36,199 nucleotides of DNA from an uncultured Clostridium sp. (GCA_937927335.1 CALBDU010000059.1:1-36199), one strand, 5' to 3'; positions 21,325 through 29,897 are shown, counted from the stretch's first letter. Translations and numbers: made by a program. Notes: generated by a model not told the origin, from the letters alone.

Positions 21325-22026
21325 TTGGAAATGGAAGAATTAATAAAGACAATTACTAAGCAGGTATTGAATCTGCTTCATAAAAAGGTGCTTGTTTTCA
21401 TAACCGGAGGAGCAGTTAATATAAAGGATATTTTTAACGTATTAAGTGAATTTAAATACGTGGAATACAGTATTGCCATGTCTGATGCTTCAAAAGAGGT
21501 TATACCCTTGGAATATATCCAGAGTCTTAACCCAAAAATGCTGGAAACAAAGGCAGACATAACAATGGCAGTAAAAAATTCAGATATGATACTGATTCCC
21601 GTAATGACAAAAAACACTTTGGCTAAGGCAGCCTTGGGAATCAGGGATACAAAGGTTTTATCCGGCATATCGGAAGCCTTTATCCAGGGTAAAAAAATAA
21701 CAGCTGTAAAAGACAGCTGCAGCCTAAAGCCAGGCACCAGCTACAGCAGCATGTATCTAAATTATATGGAAAGCCTGAAAAGCTTCGGAATGGAATTTAT
21801 AGAAGGCCGCAACTTGAAAAAGGTACTATCCATGGAGCTTGGAATGGAAAATAAAAAGAAACAGTCATCATATGAAAAATGCTTTTCAGGTGTTATTACA
21901 AAGGGAGATTTAGTACTTGAAGAGGGCGTCAGAGAAATATGTGTAGAAAGAGGAGCTATCCTTACTCCCTTTGCAAAGGATTATCTGGACAGCAATGGAA
22001 TAAAATTAAAAATAATAGAGAGGTAG
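21325..22026 (+). CDS. microcompartment-associated flavoprotein
   Basis: TTG at 21325, directly after the eutJ stop and 8 bases after GAGG, gives 233 residues (MEMEELIKTITKQVLNLL...); ATG 21331 is the alternative. After the first helix, a Rossmann-like part follows: KVLVFITGGAVNIKDIFNVL, then SDMILIPVMTKNTLAKAALGIRDTKVLSGISEAFIQGKKITAV, typical of flavoprotein (PF02441-like) proteins that occur in some Pdu and glycyl-radical loci. The C-terminal GVITKGDLVLEEGVREICVERGAILTPFAKDYLDSNGI is shared by these locus members. The N-terminal amphipathic helix resembles the lumen-targeting peptides of PduD, PduE, PduL and PduP. Biochemical role unknown; a flavin redox role with PduS and PduT is inference. 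Confidence 0.7.
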   Translation: MEMEELIKTITKQVLNLLHKKVLVFITGGAVNIKDIFNVLSEFKYVEYSIAMSDASKEVIPLEYIQSLNPKMLETKADITMAVKNSDMILIPVMTKNTLAKAALGIRDTKVLSGISEAFIQGKKITAVKDSCSLKPGTSYSSMYLNYMESLKSFGMEFIEGRNLKKVLSMELGMENKKKQSSYEKCFSGVITKGDLVLEEGVREICVERGAILTPFAKDYLDSNGIKLKIIER

Positions 22027-22030
22027 TTGT

Positions 22031-22300
22031 ATGTTTTTAGCTAAGGTTACAGGAAATGTGGTTTCCACAAAAAAGGATGAGGCTCTGGTAGGCTGCAAGC
22101 TTTTAATATTAAGAAAAATTGATGAAAATGAAAGCTTCATTGGAGATCCCATTGTTGCAGTGGATACCGTGGGAGCTGGAGCTGGTGAAATGGTGCTGGT
22201 GATTACAGGAAGCGGAGCAAGAATAACGGACAGCGGGAAAACAGGGCCTATAGATGCAGCTATCGTTGGAATTGTTGATTATGTAGAAATAAATCATTAA
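22031..22300 (+). CDS. pduN: pentameric vertex protein (BMC-P)
   Basis: This 89-residue EutN/CcmL-family protein closes the shell vertices: MFLAKVTGNVVSTKKDEALVGCKLLIL, VAVDTVGAGAGEMVLVITGSGAR, PIDAAIVGIVDYVE. All family landmarks are seen at normal length. It follows the flavoprotein by 4 bases with GAGAGG before the ATG. With PduA, B, K and T it completes a shell set of H, T and P types. Confidence 0.95.
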   Translation: MFLAKVTGNVVSTKKDEALVGCKLLILRKIDENESFIGDPIVAVDTVGAGAGEMVLVITGSGARITDSGKTGPIDAAIVGIVDYVEINH

Positions 22301-22317
22301 TACCAGGAGATGGGAAT

Positions 22318-23271
22318 ATGAAGATATATACTAAAGCCGGTGACAAGGGACAAACAAGCCTCCTGGGAGGTGCTAAAACCTCAAAATCTGATCCCAGGGT
22401 ATGGTCTTACGGTACCATAGATGAAGTGAATTCTTCACTTGGTTTTGCCAGAATAAAGGTTTGCAGCCAGGAAATAAAGGACATTATCCTGAAAATACAG
22501 AAAACCTTGTTTGAAGCGGGGGCAGAGCTTGCATCCACGGGAACTGACAGCTACACTGCCAGAATTCTTGAGGAAGATGTGGTATACCTTGAAAATACCA
22601 TAGACAGCTTGTATAAGGAAATACCTAAAATAAACTGCTTTATTGTGCCAGGAGGCACAGAGGCCTCTGCAGCCCTGGATATGGCCAGGACAAAGATCAG
22701 GACAGCAGAAAGATATATTGTGGAGCTAAGTGAAAGCTATAAAATAAACGAAGCATTATTGAAATATGTGAACAGACTATCAGATGCAATATATACCCTG
22801 GCCAGATATGAGGATTATATGAATGTGAAAGTAACAGTGAAAGAGAGGATACGGATGCTTATGGGAAATAAAATGAACAGGGAATTGGGAGAACACCTGG
22901 TTAAGGGGTGCATCAAAAAGGCTGAGGGAATTGGAGTACCCATGGTTATCTGCATAGCGGACAATAGTGGAAATCCTGTAGTTTTTGAAAGAATGGACGG
23001 AGCGCTTCTGGTTAGCATAGAGGTTGCATTGGGAAAGGCTTATACCGCAGCAGCCTTTAGGCTGCCTACCAGCGAACTTTATGATATGTCAAAGCCCGAA
23101 GGTTCATTGTATGGCATTAACAGTATTAACAGGATAATTACCTTTGGAGGAGGATATCCTCTTGTATCAGGGGGAGAGGTCATTGGCGCCATAGGAGTCA
23201 GCGGCGGTACAGTAGAAGAAGACATGGAGGTTGCAACCTTCGGGGTTAATATGTTTAAGGAGATGGTGTAG
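22318..23271 (+). CDS. pduO: ATP:cob(I)alamin adenosyltransferase with HbpS-like C-terminal domain
   Basis: This 317-residue, two-domain PduO makes adenosylcobalamin for the dehydratase. The N-terminal transferase (1-180) shows MKIYTKAGDKGQTSLLGGAKTSKSDPRVWSYGTIDEVNSSLGFAR and RTKIRTAERYIVELSE, LLKYVNRLSDAIYTLAR. The C-terminal DUF336/HbpS-like domain (about 188-317, VPMVICIADNSGNPVVFERMDGALLVSIEVALGKAYTAAAFRLPT ... GGGYPLVSGGEVIGAIGVSGG) binds heme in known PduO homologues. It is 17 bases after pduN; the ATG follows GGAG (ACCAGGAGATGGGAATATG). Confidence 0.95.
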   Translation: MKIYTKAGDKGQTSLLGGAKTSKSDPRVWSYGTIDEVNSSLGFARIKVCSQEIKDIILKIQKTLFEAGAELASTGTDSYTARILEEDVVYLENTIDSLYKEIPKINCFIVPGGTEASAALDMARTKIRTAERYIVELSESYKINEALLKYVNRLSDAIYTLARYEDYMNVKVTVKERIRMLMGNKMNRELGEHLVKGCIKKAEGIGVPMVICIADNSGNPVVFERMDGALLVSIEVALGKAYTAAAFRLPTSELYDMSKPEGSLYGINSINRIITFGGGYPLVSGGEVIGAIGVSGGTVEEDMEVATFGVNMFKEMV

Positions 23272-23272
23272 C

Positions 23273-24688
23273 TTGGAAAATGTTAATGAGCAGATATCTG
23301 CAATTATAGAAAAGGTTCTTTTGGAAATGAACAAAAGAGATCTTAATGTTCAAAGCAGTGATGGAATATTTGATAATATGGATGCCGCCGTTGATGCCTC
23401 TGAAATTTCACAGAAGGAACTGGTTAAAATGAGCCTGGAGGAAAGGGAAAGACTGCTGGCTGCAATGAGAAAAGTGATTTTGGACAACGCAATGGAGCTG
23501 GCAGAGTTATGCGTAAAGGATACAGGCATGGGCCGGGCAGATCATAAATATTTGAAGCTGAAGCTTACCTGCAGCAAAACTCCAGGCACTGAAATACTTA
23601 AAACCACAGCCATTACAGGAGACAAAGGCCTTACCCTTATCGAAATGGGTCCTTACGGAATAATAGGAGCAATCACACCATCCACTAATCCTGCAGCTAC
23701 AGTTATATGCAACAGCATAGGAATGATAGCTGCAGGGAATTCAGTAGTATTTTCGCCCCACCCCGGGGCTGTGCAAAGCTGCCTGAAAACAGTTGCCCTG
23801 CTAAATAAGGCAATTCATGATGCAGGCGGACCTAAAAACCTGATTACAACTTTAAGAAAGCCTACTTTGGAAAGTACCGATGCCATGATAAATAACAGGA
23901 AGGTAAGGATGATTGTTGCCACGGGAGGACCTGCCATTGTTAAGAAGGTATTGTCCTCAGGGAAAAAGGCAATAGGAGCAGGAGCAGGCAATCCGCCGGT
24001 GGTGGTGGATGAAACGGCAGATATAAGAAAGGCTGCCAGGGATATCATAGCTGGCTGCAGCTTTGACAATAATCTGCCCTGCATAGCCGAAAAGGAAGTA
24101 ATTGCAGTGGAAGACATTTATGAAAAGCTAATATCTGAAATGAACGGAAATGGCAATGTATATGAATTGAACCAAACTGAAATAGATAACCTTGTGGACA
24201 CTGTGCTGGTGGCTAAAGAGGAAAACGGCTGTAAAACATATGCACCAAACAAGAAGTACATCGGAAGGGATGCTGCAGTTATATTAAAGGCCATTGGTGT
24301 TGTGCCTCCTAAAGGAGTGGAATGCATAATCTGCAGGACAGACAACAATCATCCCTTTGTACAGGAGGAGCTGATGATGCCAATTCTCCCTATAGTTAAG
24401 GTGAGAAATGTGGAGGAGGCCATAGGAACGGCGGTACAGGATGAGCACGGCAACAGACATACAGCCATGATGCATTCAAAGAATGTGGATAACCTTACTA
24501 AAATGGGTAAAGCCATAGACACCACCATATTTGTTAAAAATGCACCTTCCTATGCAGGCATAGGTCTGGGAGGAGAAGGATGGACGACCTTCACCATTGC
24601 TGGGCCAACTGGTGAAGGGATTACAAATGCAAGCACTTTTACAAGACAAAGGAGATGCACAATGGCAGATTCCTTCAGAATAATCTAA
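23273..24688 (+). CDS. pduP: CoA-acylating propionaldehyde dehydrogenase
   Basis: I place the start at TTG 23273, one base after the pduO stop and 10 bases after AAGGAG, giving 471 residues (MENVNEQISAIIEKVLLEMNKRDL). That first helix is the PduP lumen-targeting peptide. The enzyme oxidises propionaldehyde to propionyl-CoA with NAD+ inside the shell. The aldehyde dehydrogenase fold is clear: GPYGIIGAITPSTNPAATVICNSIGMIAAGNSVVFSPHPGA, VVATGGPAIV-type segment MIVATGGPAIVKKVLSSGKKAIGAGAGNPPVVVDE, catalytic Cys in SFDNNLPCIAEKEV, and GIGLGGEGWTTFTIAGPTGEG near the end. Normal length. Confidence 0.95.
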   Translation: MENVNEQISAIIEKVLLEMNKRDLNVQSSDGIFDNMDAAVDASEISQKELVKMSLEERERLLAAMRKVILDNAMELAELCVKDTGMGRADHKYLKLKLTCSKTPGTEILKTTAITGDKGLTLIEMGPYGIIGAITPSTNPAATVICNSIGMIAAGNSVVFSPHPGAVQSCLKTVALLNKAIHDAGGPKNLITTLRKPTLESTDAMINNRKVRMIVATGGPAIVKKVLSSGKKAIGAGAGNPPVVVDETADIRKAARDIIAGCSFDNNLPCIAEKEVIAVEDIYEKLISEMNGNGNVYELNQTEIDNLVDTVLVAKEENGCKTYAPNKKYIGRDAAVILKAIGVVPPKGVECIICRTDNNHPFVQEELMMPILPIVKVRNVEEAIGTAVQDEHGNRHTAMMHSKNVDNLTKMGKAIDTTIFVKNAPSYAGIGLGGEGWTTFTIAGPTGEGITNASTFTRQRRCTMADSFRII

Positions 24689-24704
24689 GAGAGTGGTGAA
24701 GTAA

Positions 24705-26048
24705 TTGAGCTTACTTGAAAGCATATATAATGCAGGAGTGGTGGGAGCTGGGGGAGCCGGCTTTCCAACACATAAAAAATTAAACTGCAAAGTCAGCTAT
24801 TTGATAGTAAATGGGGCTGAATGTGAACCTCTGCTTGGAACAGACAAATTTATAATGAGAAATTTCAGTGACGATTTAATTAAGGCTGTGGAGGCTGTAG
24901 CTAATGAGACAGGTGCAGCCTATGCAGTAATAGGGCTTAAGGAAAAATATCATGAGGAAATTGCAGCTCTTGAAAACTCAATAAAAAAGTCAGACTCAAG
25001 GGTTAAGCTGTTTTTCCTGAAAAGTATATATCCTGCCGGAGATGAGCACGTTCTGGTCCATGAGGTTACCAGCAGGGTAATTCCTCCAGGGGGAATTCCT
25101 CTAAATGTGGGGGCAGTAGTATCCAATGTGGGAACCATGCTTAACATAGCAGAGGCTATGGAGGAAACGGCGGTAACCAACAAATATGTTTCCGTTCTGG
25201 GGGAGGTGAATAATTCCTCCATCATGAAGGTACCTATTGGCACGGCAGTTATAGAATGCATAAAGGCTGCGGGTGGAACTGTCATTGATAATTACAGTGT
25301 GATAATGGGCGGTCCCATGATGGGGAAGGTACTTAATGAAGAGGAAATAAAAAACAGGGTTGTTACAAAAACTGATGGAGGAATAATAGTGATTCCCGGC
25401 GAACATTATCTTGTGAACTGTAAAAATCTAACTGTTAAGCATATTCTGAACCAAGCCCGTGCCGCATGCATACAATGCAGCGCCTGTACACAGATGTGTC
25501 CCAGGCACTTGCTGGGGCATCCGTTAAGACCTCATAAAATAATGAGAGCCATGTCCTTTCTAGAAGGTAATCAGGAAGTTATTAAGGAAGCACTGATTTG
25601 CTCCGAATGTGGTGTCTGTGAAATGTATGCATGTCCTATGGGCTTGTCACCAAGAAAGGTGAATGTTTACCTGAAGGCACTGCTCAGAGAGAAGGGAATC
25701 AGATTTCAAACGGATAAAACGGAATTCAAGCCTGATTTGGACAGAGAGCTTAAGCAGATTAATGTTTCAAGGCTTGCAATGAGGCTTAACTTGGTTAAAT
25801 ACAAAGATTGCCGTCTTTTAGAGCATACAGGGGAGCTGGAGGTAAGCAGGGTTAAAATTCCATTAAGGCAGCATATTGGTAAAGCTGCTGTGCCCGTGAT
25901 CTCCCTGGGAGAAGAAGTTGTAAAAGGCCAGCTTATAGCAAAGGTTGAGTATGGAGATATGGGTGCCAATATTCATGCCAGTATTTCCGGAAGAGTCAAG
26001 GAGATAAACGATGCTATTGTTATAGAAAAGGAGGAGGCGGTTAAATGA
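24705..26048 (+). CDS. pduS: cobalamin reductase PduS (RnfC-like flavoprotein)
   Basis: This 447-residue protein reduces cob(II)alamin for PduO. The RnfC/NuoF-like N-terminal flavin region shows NAGVVGAGGAGFPTHKKLN (8-26) and NGAECEPLLGTDKFIM. Two [4Fe-4S] motifs follow: CIQCSACTQMCP (CX2CX2CX3CP) and CSECGVCEMYACP, the latter with four residues before the last Cys (CX2CX2CX4CP). The C-terminal part (VPVISLGEEVVKGQLIAKVEYGDMGANIHASISGRV) is a barrel-sandwich SLBB-type domain. The start is TTG at 24705; the ribosome site is weak (GAGAGTGGTGAAG). It overlaps pduT by 4 bases, so the redox pair is translationally coupled. Confidence 0.93.
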   Translation: MSLLESIYNAGVVGAGGAGFPTHKKLNCKVSYLIVNGAECEPLLGTDKFIMRNFSDDLIKAVEAVANETGAAYAVIGLKEKYHEEIAALENSIKKSDSRVKLFFLKSIYPAGDEHVLVHEVTSRVIPPGGIPLNVGAVVSNVGTMLNIAEAMEETAVTNKYVSVLGEVNNSSIMKVPIGTAVIECIKAAGGTVIDNYSVIMGGPMMGKVLNEEEIKNRVVTKTDGGIIVIPGEHYLVNCKNLTVKHILNQARAACIQCSACTQMCPRHLLGHPLRPHKIMRAMSFLEGNQEVIKEALICSECGVCEMYACPMGLSPRKVNVYLKALLREKGIRFQTDKTEFKPDLDRELKQINVSRLAMRLNLVKYKDCRLLEHTGELEVSRVKIPLRQHIGKAAVPVISLGEEVVKGQLIAKVEYGDMGANIHASISGRVKEINDAIVIEKEEAVK

Positions 26049-26593
26049 TAAACTCCATAGGTTTCATTGAGCTTAATAGTATTGCCCGGGGAATCGGCAC
26101 AGCTGATGCCATGGTTAAGGCTGCAGAAGTAACTCTGATGTTTTCAAAGCCTGTGTGTCCCGGCAAATTTATTATAATGGTAAACGGAGATGTAGGTGCT
26201 GTTAAGGCCTCTATAGCATCGGGGCTTGATTTTGGAGGTCAGTATGTAGTAGATAATGTGCTTCTTGCCAGTGTTCACCCTGAGCTGATAGGAGCAATAA
26301 ATGGAACTCCAGATATTGAAAAGGTAAATTCACTGGGAGTAATAGAATTTTACAGCATAGCTGCAGCTGTGGTGGCAGCAGATGCAGCAGCAAAGGCTGC
26401 AAATGTGACACTGATAGAGGTAAGGCTTGGTATTGGCATCGGAGGCAAGTCCTATGTGACCCTCACCGGCGATGTAGGTGCTGTAAACCAGGCAGTGGAA
26501 GTAGGTGCAAACACCTGCAGGGACAGCGGCATGTTTATCAATAAGATAGTAATTCCATCACCAAGGAAGGAAGTATTCCTTAATCTTATGTAA
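26045..26593 (+). CDS. pduT: BMC-T shell protein with central iron-sulfur cysteine
   Basis: This 182-residue tandem BMC protein forms a pseudohexameric trimer. Repeat one is IGFIELNSIARGIGTADAMVKAAEVTLMFSKPVCPGKFIIMVNGDVGAVKASI, repeat two begins LGVIEFYSIAAAVVAADAAAKAANVTLIEVRLGIG. Cys38, in KPVCPGKF, is at the place of the Cys that holds a [4Fe-4S] cluster in the pore of known PduT, which would let electrons cross the shell to PduS. It overlaps pduS (ATGA). It closes the tightly spaced pduA-T run; no terminator is visible before gldA. Confidence 0.95.
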   Translation: MINSIGFIELNSIARGIGTADAMVKAAEVTLMFSKPVCPGKFIIMVNGDVGAVKASIASGLDFGGQYVVDNVLLASVHPELIGAINGTPDIEKVNSLGVIEFYSIAAAVVAADAAAKAANVTLIEVRLGIGIGGKSYVTLTGDVGAVNQAVEVGANTCRDSGMFINKIVIPSPRKEVFLNLM

Positions 26594-26660
26594 CTGTTAT
26601 TAATGCTTCTTATCAAGAAACATAAATATAAAATAATTTATTTGAAAGGGGAAATTTACA

Positions 26661-27752
26661 ATGTCAAAAATTATCATGGCTCCAGGAAGATACATTCAGG
26701 GAAGCGGGGAATTAGCAAGAATAAAGGATCATATTTCTGCTTTTGGGGACTCATTCTTTATAATCGGATCAGAAAGATGCATTAACCAGACTAAGGCAAC
26801 AATTGAAGCCAGCTTTGAAGGCAGCGGCTGCAAGCTGGTTTATGAAAAGTTCAACAGAGAATGCTCAAATAACGAAATTAACAGGCTGAGAAAAATGTGC
26901 AGAGATAATGGCTGCAATGTTGTAGTAGGAATGGGCGGCGGAAAATGCTTTGATACCGCTAAGGCAGTGGCATATTATGAAAAGCTTCCGGTAATCATAG
27001 TTCCAACCATAGCTGCCACAGATGCTCCATGCAGCGCCCTTTCAGTTGTTTATACAGATGACGGCGTATTTGAAGCCTATCTGGTACTTCCCAAAAATCC
27101 TGAAATAGTACTGGTTGATACTGACATAGTTGCTAAGGCTCCTGCAAGACTATTGGTTTCAGGTATGGGGGATGCTCTGGCAACCTGGCTGGAGGCAAGA
27201 GCATGCACAGAATCAAATGCCAGCAATATGTCAGGCTGCAAATCCACAAAAGGAGCAGTTGCTATTGCTAAACTTTGTTATGACACCTTGATGTCCGACG
27301 GATTTAAGGCAAAGCTGGCCTGTGAGGCAAATATGTGCACAAAGGCTGTAGAGGACATAATTGAAGCAAATACCTACTTAAGCGGAGTTGGCTTTGAAAG
27401 CGGCGGGCTTGCAGCAGCACATGCAATTCATAATGGTTTTACAGTTCTTGAGGACTGCCACCACTTATATCATGGTGAAAAAGTAGCCTTTGGTGCAATT
27501 ACAGAATTGGTGCTGGAAAACAGGCCTATGGATGAAATTGAAGAGGTTATAAACTTCTGCATGAGCGTAGGTCTTCCTACAACTCTTGAGGATATGGGTA
27601 TAAAGGAGATAAATACAGTTGATCTGATGAAGGTAGCAGAAGCTTCCTGCGCTCCAGGAGAGACTATTTACAATGAACCATTTGAGATAAAGGCAGATGA
27701 AGTTCTTGCTGCAATAATTACAGCAGATGCTCTGGGTAAAGCTTATAAATAA
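26661..27752 (+). CDS. gldA: glycerol dehydrogenase (zinc-type)
   Basis: This 363-residue enzyme oxidises glycerol to dihydroxyacetone with NAD+ (or reduces it in reverse). Visible: VVVGMGGGKCFDTAKAVAYYEKLPVIIVPTIAATDAPCSALSVVYTDDG, metal-site Asp in GMGDALATWLEAR, His in AAHAIHNGFT and in YHGEKVAFG, as in the GldA family. The start has GAAAGGGG before the ATG. It is 67 bases after pduT with no terminator between, so it is probably co-transcribed. Its presence suggests that the locus deals with glycerol as well as 1,2-propanediol; GldA also accepts 1,2-diols, so either reading is open. Confidence 0.92.
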   Translation: MSKIIMAPGRYIQGSGELARIKDHISAFGDSFFIIGSERCINQTKATIEASFEGSGCKLVYEKFNRECSNNEINRLRKMCRDNGCNVVVGMGGGKCFDTAKAVAYYEKLPVIIVPTIAATDAPCSALSVVYTDDGVFEAYLVLPKNPEIVLVDTDIVAKAPARLLVSGMGDALATWLEARACTESNASNMSGCKSTKGAVAIAKLCYDTLMSDGFKAKLACEANMCTKAVEDIIEANTYLSGVGFESGGLAAAHAIHNGFTVLEDCHHLYHGEKVAFGAITELVLENRPMDEIEEVINFCMSVGLPTTLEDMGIKEINTVDLMKVAEASCAPGETIYNEPFEIKADEVLAAIITADALGKAYK

Positions 27753-27823
27753 GTATATAGATAAAAATTAATTTCAAATATGGTATTAAACGGGTAAAAA
27801 TAATTTTGAGGAGATGGGAATTT

Positions 27824-28300
27824 ATGGACATACTTGTTGCTTTGGGCATAACAATAGGAGTTCTAGCAGGAATCTGGGGAGTAGTAGCAGGCAATTTGGC
27901 TTTGCTGACCTGGGCTGGCTTTGTATCCTGGGCATGCTATTTTGCATCCGGCGGAAAAGTGGACGGTCTGAAAAGGACTATAGCTGCAAATCTTGCTGGA
28001 GTTATCTGGGGCGTACTGATGGTGGTAGGAGCAGGTGCTTTGAACTTTCCATACGCTATTGGAGTAACAATTGCAATAGGTGCATTCTTTATGTGTGTGG
28101 AAGCTAAAATTAACATTCTGTCCTTTATACCAGGTGCATTTTGTGGTTGTGCAGTATATTTCGGATCAGGGCTTAAATGGGAGGCTGCTGCCATTGCATT
28201 GATTATTGGAGCAGTACTGGGATATCTGTCAGATATAGCCGCAATTCCACTTACAAAGATGGGCAAAAAGGAAGATGAAAAGGTGGAAGCTTCAAATTAA
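27824..28300 (+). CDS. DUF1097-like integral membrane protein
   Basis: I take ATG 27824, 10 bases after GAGGAG, giving 158 residues; a TTG at 27806 lies upstream. The protein is almost wholly hydrophobic with five or six helices (MDILVALGITIGVLAGIWGVVAG, ALLTWAGFVSWACYFASGG, IAANLAGVIWGVLMVVGAGAL, YAIGVTIAIGAFFMCVE, ILSFIPGAFCGCAVYFGSG, AIALIIGAVLGYLSDIAAI) and a short charged C-terminus. Fold and conserved AGFVSWACYFASGG agree with the YcdZ-like DUF1097 family. The gene sits between glycerol dehydrogenase and a 1,2-propanediol oxidoreductase, and there is no pduF-type diffusion facilitator in the window, so a solute-passage role for diol, glycerol or product is possible; this is inference. 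Confidence 0.75.
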   Translation: MDILVALGITIGVLAGIWGVVAGNLALLTWAGFVSWACYFASGGKVDGLKRTIAANLAGVIWGVLMVVGAGALNFPYAIGVTIAIGAFFMCVEAKINILSFIPGAFCGCAVYFGSGLKWEAAAIALIIGAVLGYLSDIAAIPLTKMGKKEDEKVEASN

Positions 28301-28336
28301 TATGAAATTTGCAGTGTAGGATAATTTCAGGCTGAT

Positions 28337-28382
28337 AGGCCTCTTCCGTTACAAATATAGTTTCGGAAGGGGCTTTATCCTT
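28337..28382 (+). terminator. terminator after the DUF1097 gene
   Basis: AGGCCTCTTCCG (28337-28348) pairs over 12 positions, including two G-T pairs, with CGGAAGGGGCTT (28364-28375) around a 15-base loop, followed by TTATCCTTTCTT. It would end the pdu transcript. The remainder of the 265-base gap, to 28565, is A/T-rich and must hold the fucO promoter, which I cannot place with confidence. Confidence 0.65.
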
Positions 28383-28565
28383 TCTTGAAATGCAGCGCTT
28401 TTTTGTAATTTTTATACCTGTCAATGTCAAAAAAATTACGGAGCTTATGTCAAGATAATCCTTAAAATCAACAAGATATTTATATTAATAGTGGTGTGGA
28501 TTCTGTAAAATTAAGGTATAAAAGCATTGTTTTAATTAAATGGTTGGTATAAGGGAGTGTGTTCA

Positions 28566-29726
28566 ATGATAAACCGAATCGTTCTCAATGAAACTTCATA
28601 TTTTGGCAGCGGCTCAATTTCTGTAATAGCTCAGGAGGTTGCTCAAAGGCATTATAAAAAAGCATTACTGGTTACTGATAAGGATTTATTGAAATTTAAT
28701 GTTTCAAAGAAGGTTACGGACGTACTTGAAAACGCAGGCATACCCTATGAAATTTTTGATGATTTAAAGCCAAATCCCACTGTTGAAAATGTTAAAAACG
28801 GAGTTGAGAAATTTTCCGATTCAAAGGCTGACTTTCTCATTGCAGTTGGTGGGGGTTCCTCCATCGATACTGCCAAAGCTATAGGCATAATTACGAACAA
28901 CCCTGAATTCTCCGATGTGGTATCCCTTGAAGGAGTTGCTCCAACCTTAAATAAAAGCATTCCAATAATAGCCGTTCCAACTACTGCAGGTACAGCCGCA
29001 GAAGTAACAATAAATTATGTGATTACCGATACAGCCTCAGTGAAAAAAATGGTCTGTGTGGATCCAAAGGATATACCGGTTATAGCAATAATAGATCCCC
29101 AAATGATGTGCTCAATGCCTAAGGGGCTTACAGCGGCTACAGGAATGGATGCCCTTACCCACGCTATAGAAGGCTATATTACATTAGGAGCCTGGGAACT
29201 AACAAACATGTTTGAGCTTAAGGCTGTTGAACTTATCGCAAAATCCCTGGAAAGAGCCGTATACCAGCCTGACAATCTGGAAGCCAGGGAGGCAATGGGC
29301 GTTGCTCAGTATATAGCCGGTATGGGCTTCTCAAATGTGGGCCTTGGCATAGTTCATTCAATGGCTCATGCATTGGGCGCAGTTTTTGATGTACCTCATG
29401 GAGTTGGAAATGCGCTGCTGCTGCCATATGTTATGGAATATAATGCTCCTGCCACAGGAGATAAATATAGGGAAATAGCCCGCTGCATGGGGGTTAAAAA
29501 TGTAGACTGCATGAATGCAGAACAGTACAGAAAGGCTGCTGTGGATTCAGTTGCAGTGCTTTCCAGGAACATAGGCATACCTCAGAAACTAATTGAATTG
29601 GGAATTCCAGAAAAAGACTTGCCAATGCTTGCGAAAACAGCATATAATGATGTATGTACACCAGGTAATCCAAGAAAGACTACCGAGGCTGAAATACTTG
29701 AAATTTTCAATAAGGCATATAAATAA
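28566..29726 (+). CDS. fucO: iron-dependent 1,2-propanediol oxidoreductase (lactaldehyde reductase)
   Basis: I take ATG 28566, 9 bases after AGGGAG, giving 386 residues. The sequence follows E. coli FucO closely along its length: NRIVLNETSYFGSGSI, KALLVTDKDLLKF, PIIAVPTTAGTAAEVTINYVITD, ATGMDALTHAIEGYITLGAWELTN, YIAGMGFSNVGLGIVHSMAHALGAVFDVPHGVGNALLLPYVMEYN. Iron ligands are in TGMDALTHAIEG (Asp, His) and in the two His of the GIVHSMAHALG...DVPHG segment. It interconverts L-lactaldehyde and L-1,2-propanediol with NAD(H). DhaT/PduQ-like propanol or 1,3-propanediol formation is the other option for this fold. It has no N-terminal targeting helix, so it is probably cytoplasmic. Confidence 0.9.
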   Translation: MINRIVLNETSYFGSGSISVIAQEVAQRHYKKALLVTDKDLLKFNVSKKVTDVLENAGIPYEIFDDLKPNPTVENVKNGVEKFSDSKADFLIAVGGGSSIDTAKAIGIITNNPEFSDVVSLEGVAPTLNKSIPIIAVPTTAGTAAEVTINYVITDTASVKKMVCVDPKDIPVIAIIDPQMMCSMPKGLTAATGMDALTHAIEGYITLGAWELTNMFELKAVELIAKSLERAVYQPDNLEAREAMGVAQYIAGMGFSNVGLGIVHSMAHALGAVFDVPHGVGNALLLPYVMEYNAPATGDKYREIARCMGVKNVDCMNAEQYRKAAVDSVAVLSRNIGIPQKLIELGIPEKDLPMLAKTAYNDVCTPGNPRKTTEAEILEIFNKAYK

Positions 29727-29735
29727 TTTAATATT

Positions 29736-29885
29736 TGGTTTCAGGCACTTTTGTTTAATAGGGAAAGCGGTGAAAATCCGCTACAGCCCCCGCTACTGTA
29801 TACGAGGACGACTCCATGAGCCACTGGCAATGCCGGGAAGGATGGAGGAGGATGAGCCGTGAGTCAGGATACCTACCTGAAATAA
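29736..29885 (+). ncRNA. adenosylcobalamin riboswitch aptamer
   Basis: The classical B12 elements are present in order: P1 arms TTTCAGG (29739-29745) and CCTGAAA (29876-29882); AATAGGGAA followed by GGTGAAAATCC; the core CTACAGCCCCCGCTACTG; GAGGACGACTCC; GCCACTGGCAATGCCGGGAAGG; the conserved end GATGAGCC and GAGTCAGGATACC. It controls the cobTUSC-btuFCD block and sits 9 bases after the fucO stop. High cobalamin would close the terminator at 29932. Confidence 0.95.
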
Positions 29886-29897
29886 CATATTGCTTCG

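Noticed and set aside
20486..21352. Long antisense ORF (288 codons) opposite eutJ
   Set aside because: Rich in Ser, Thr, Pro and Ile with no motif and fully covering the clear eutJ gene; a shadow frame.
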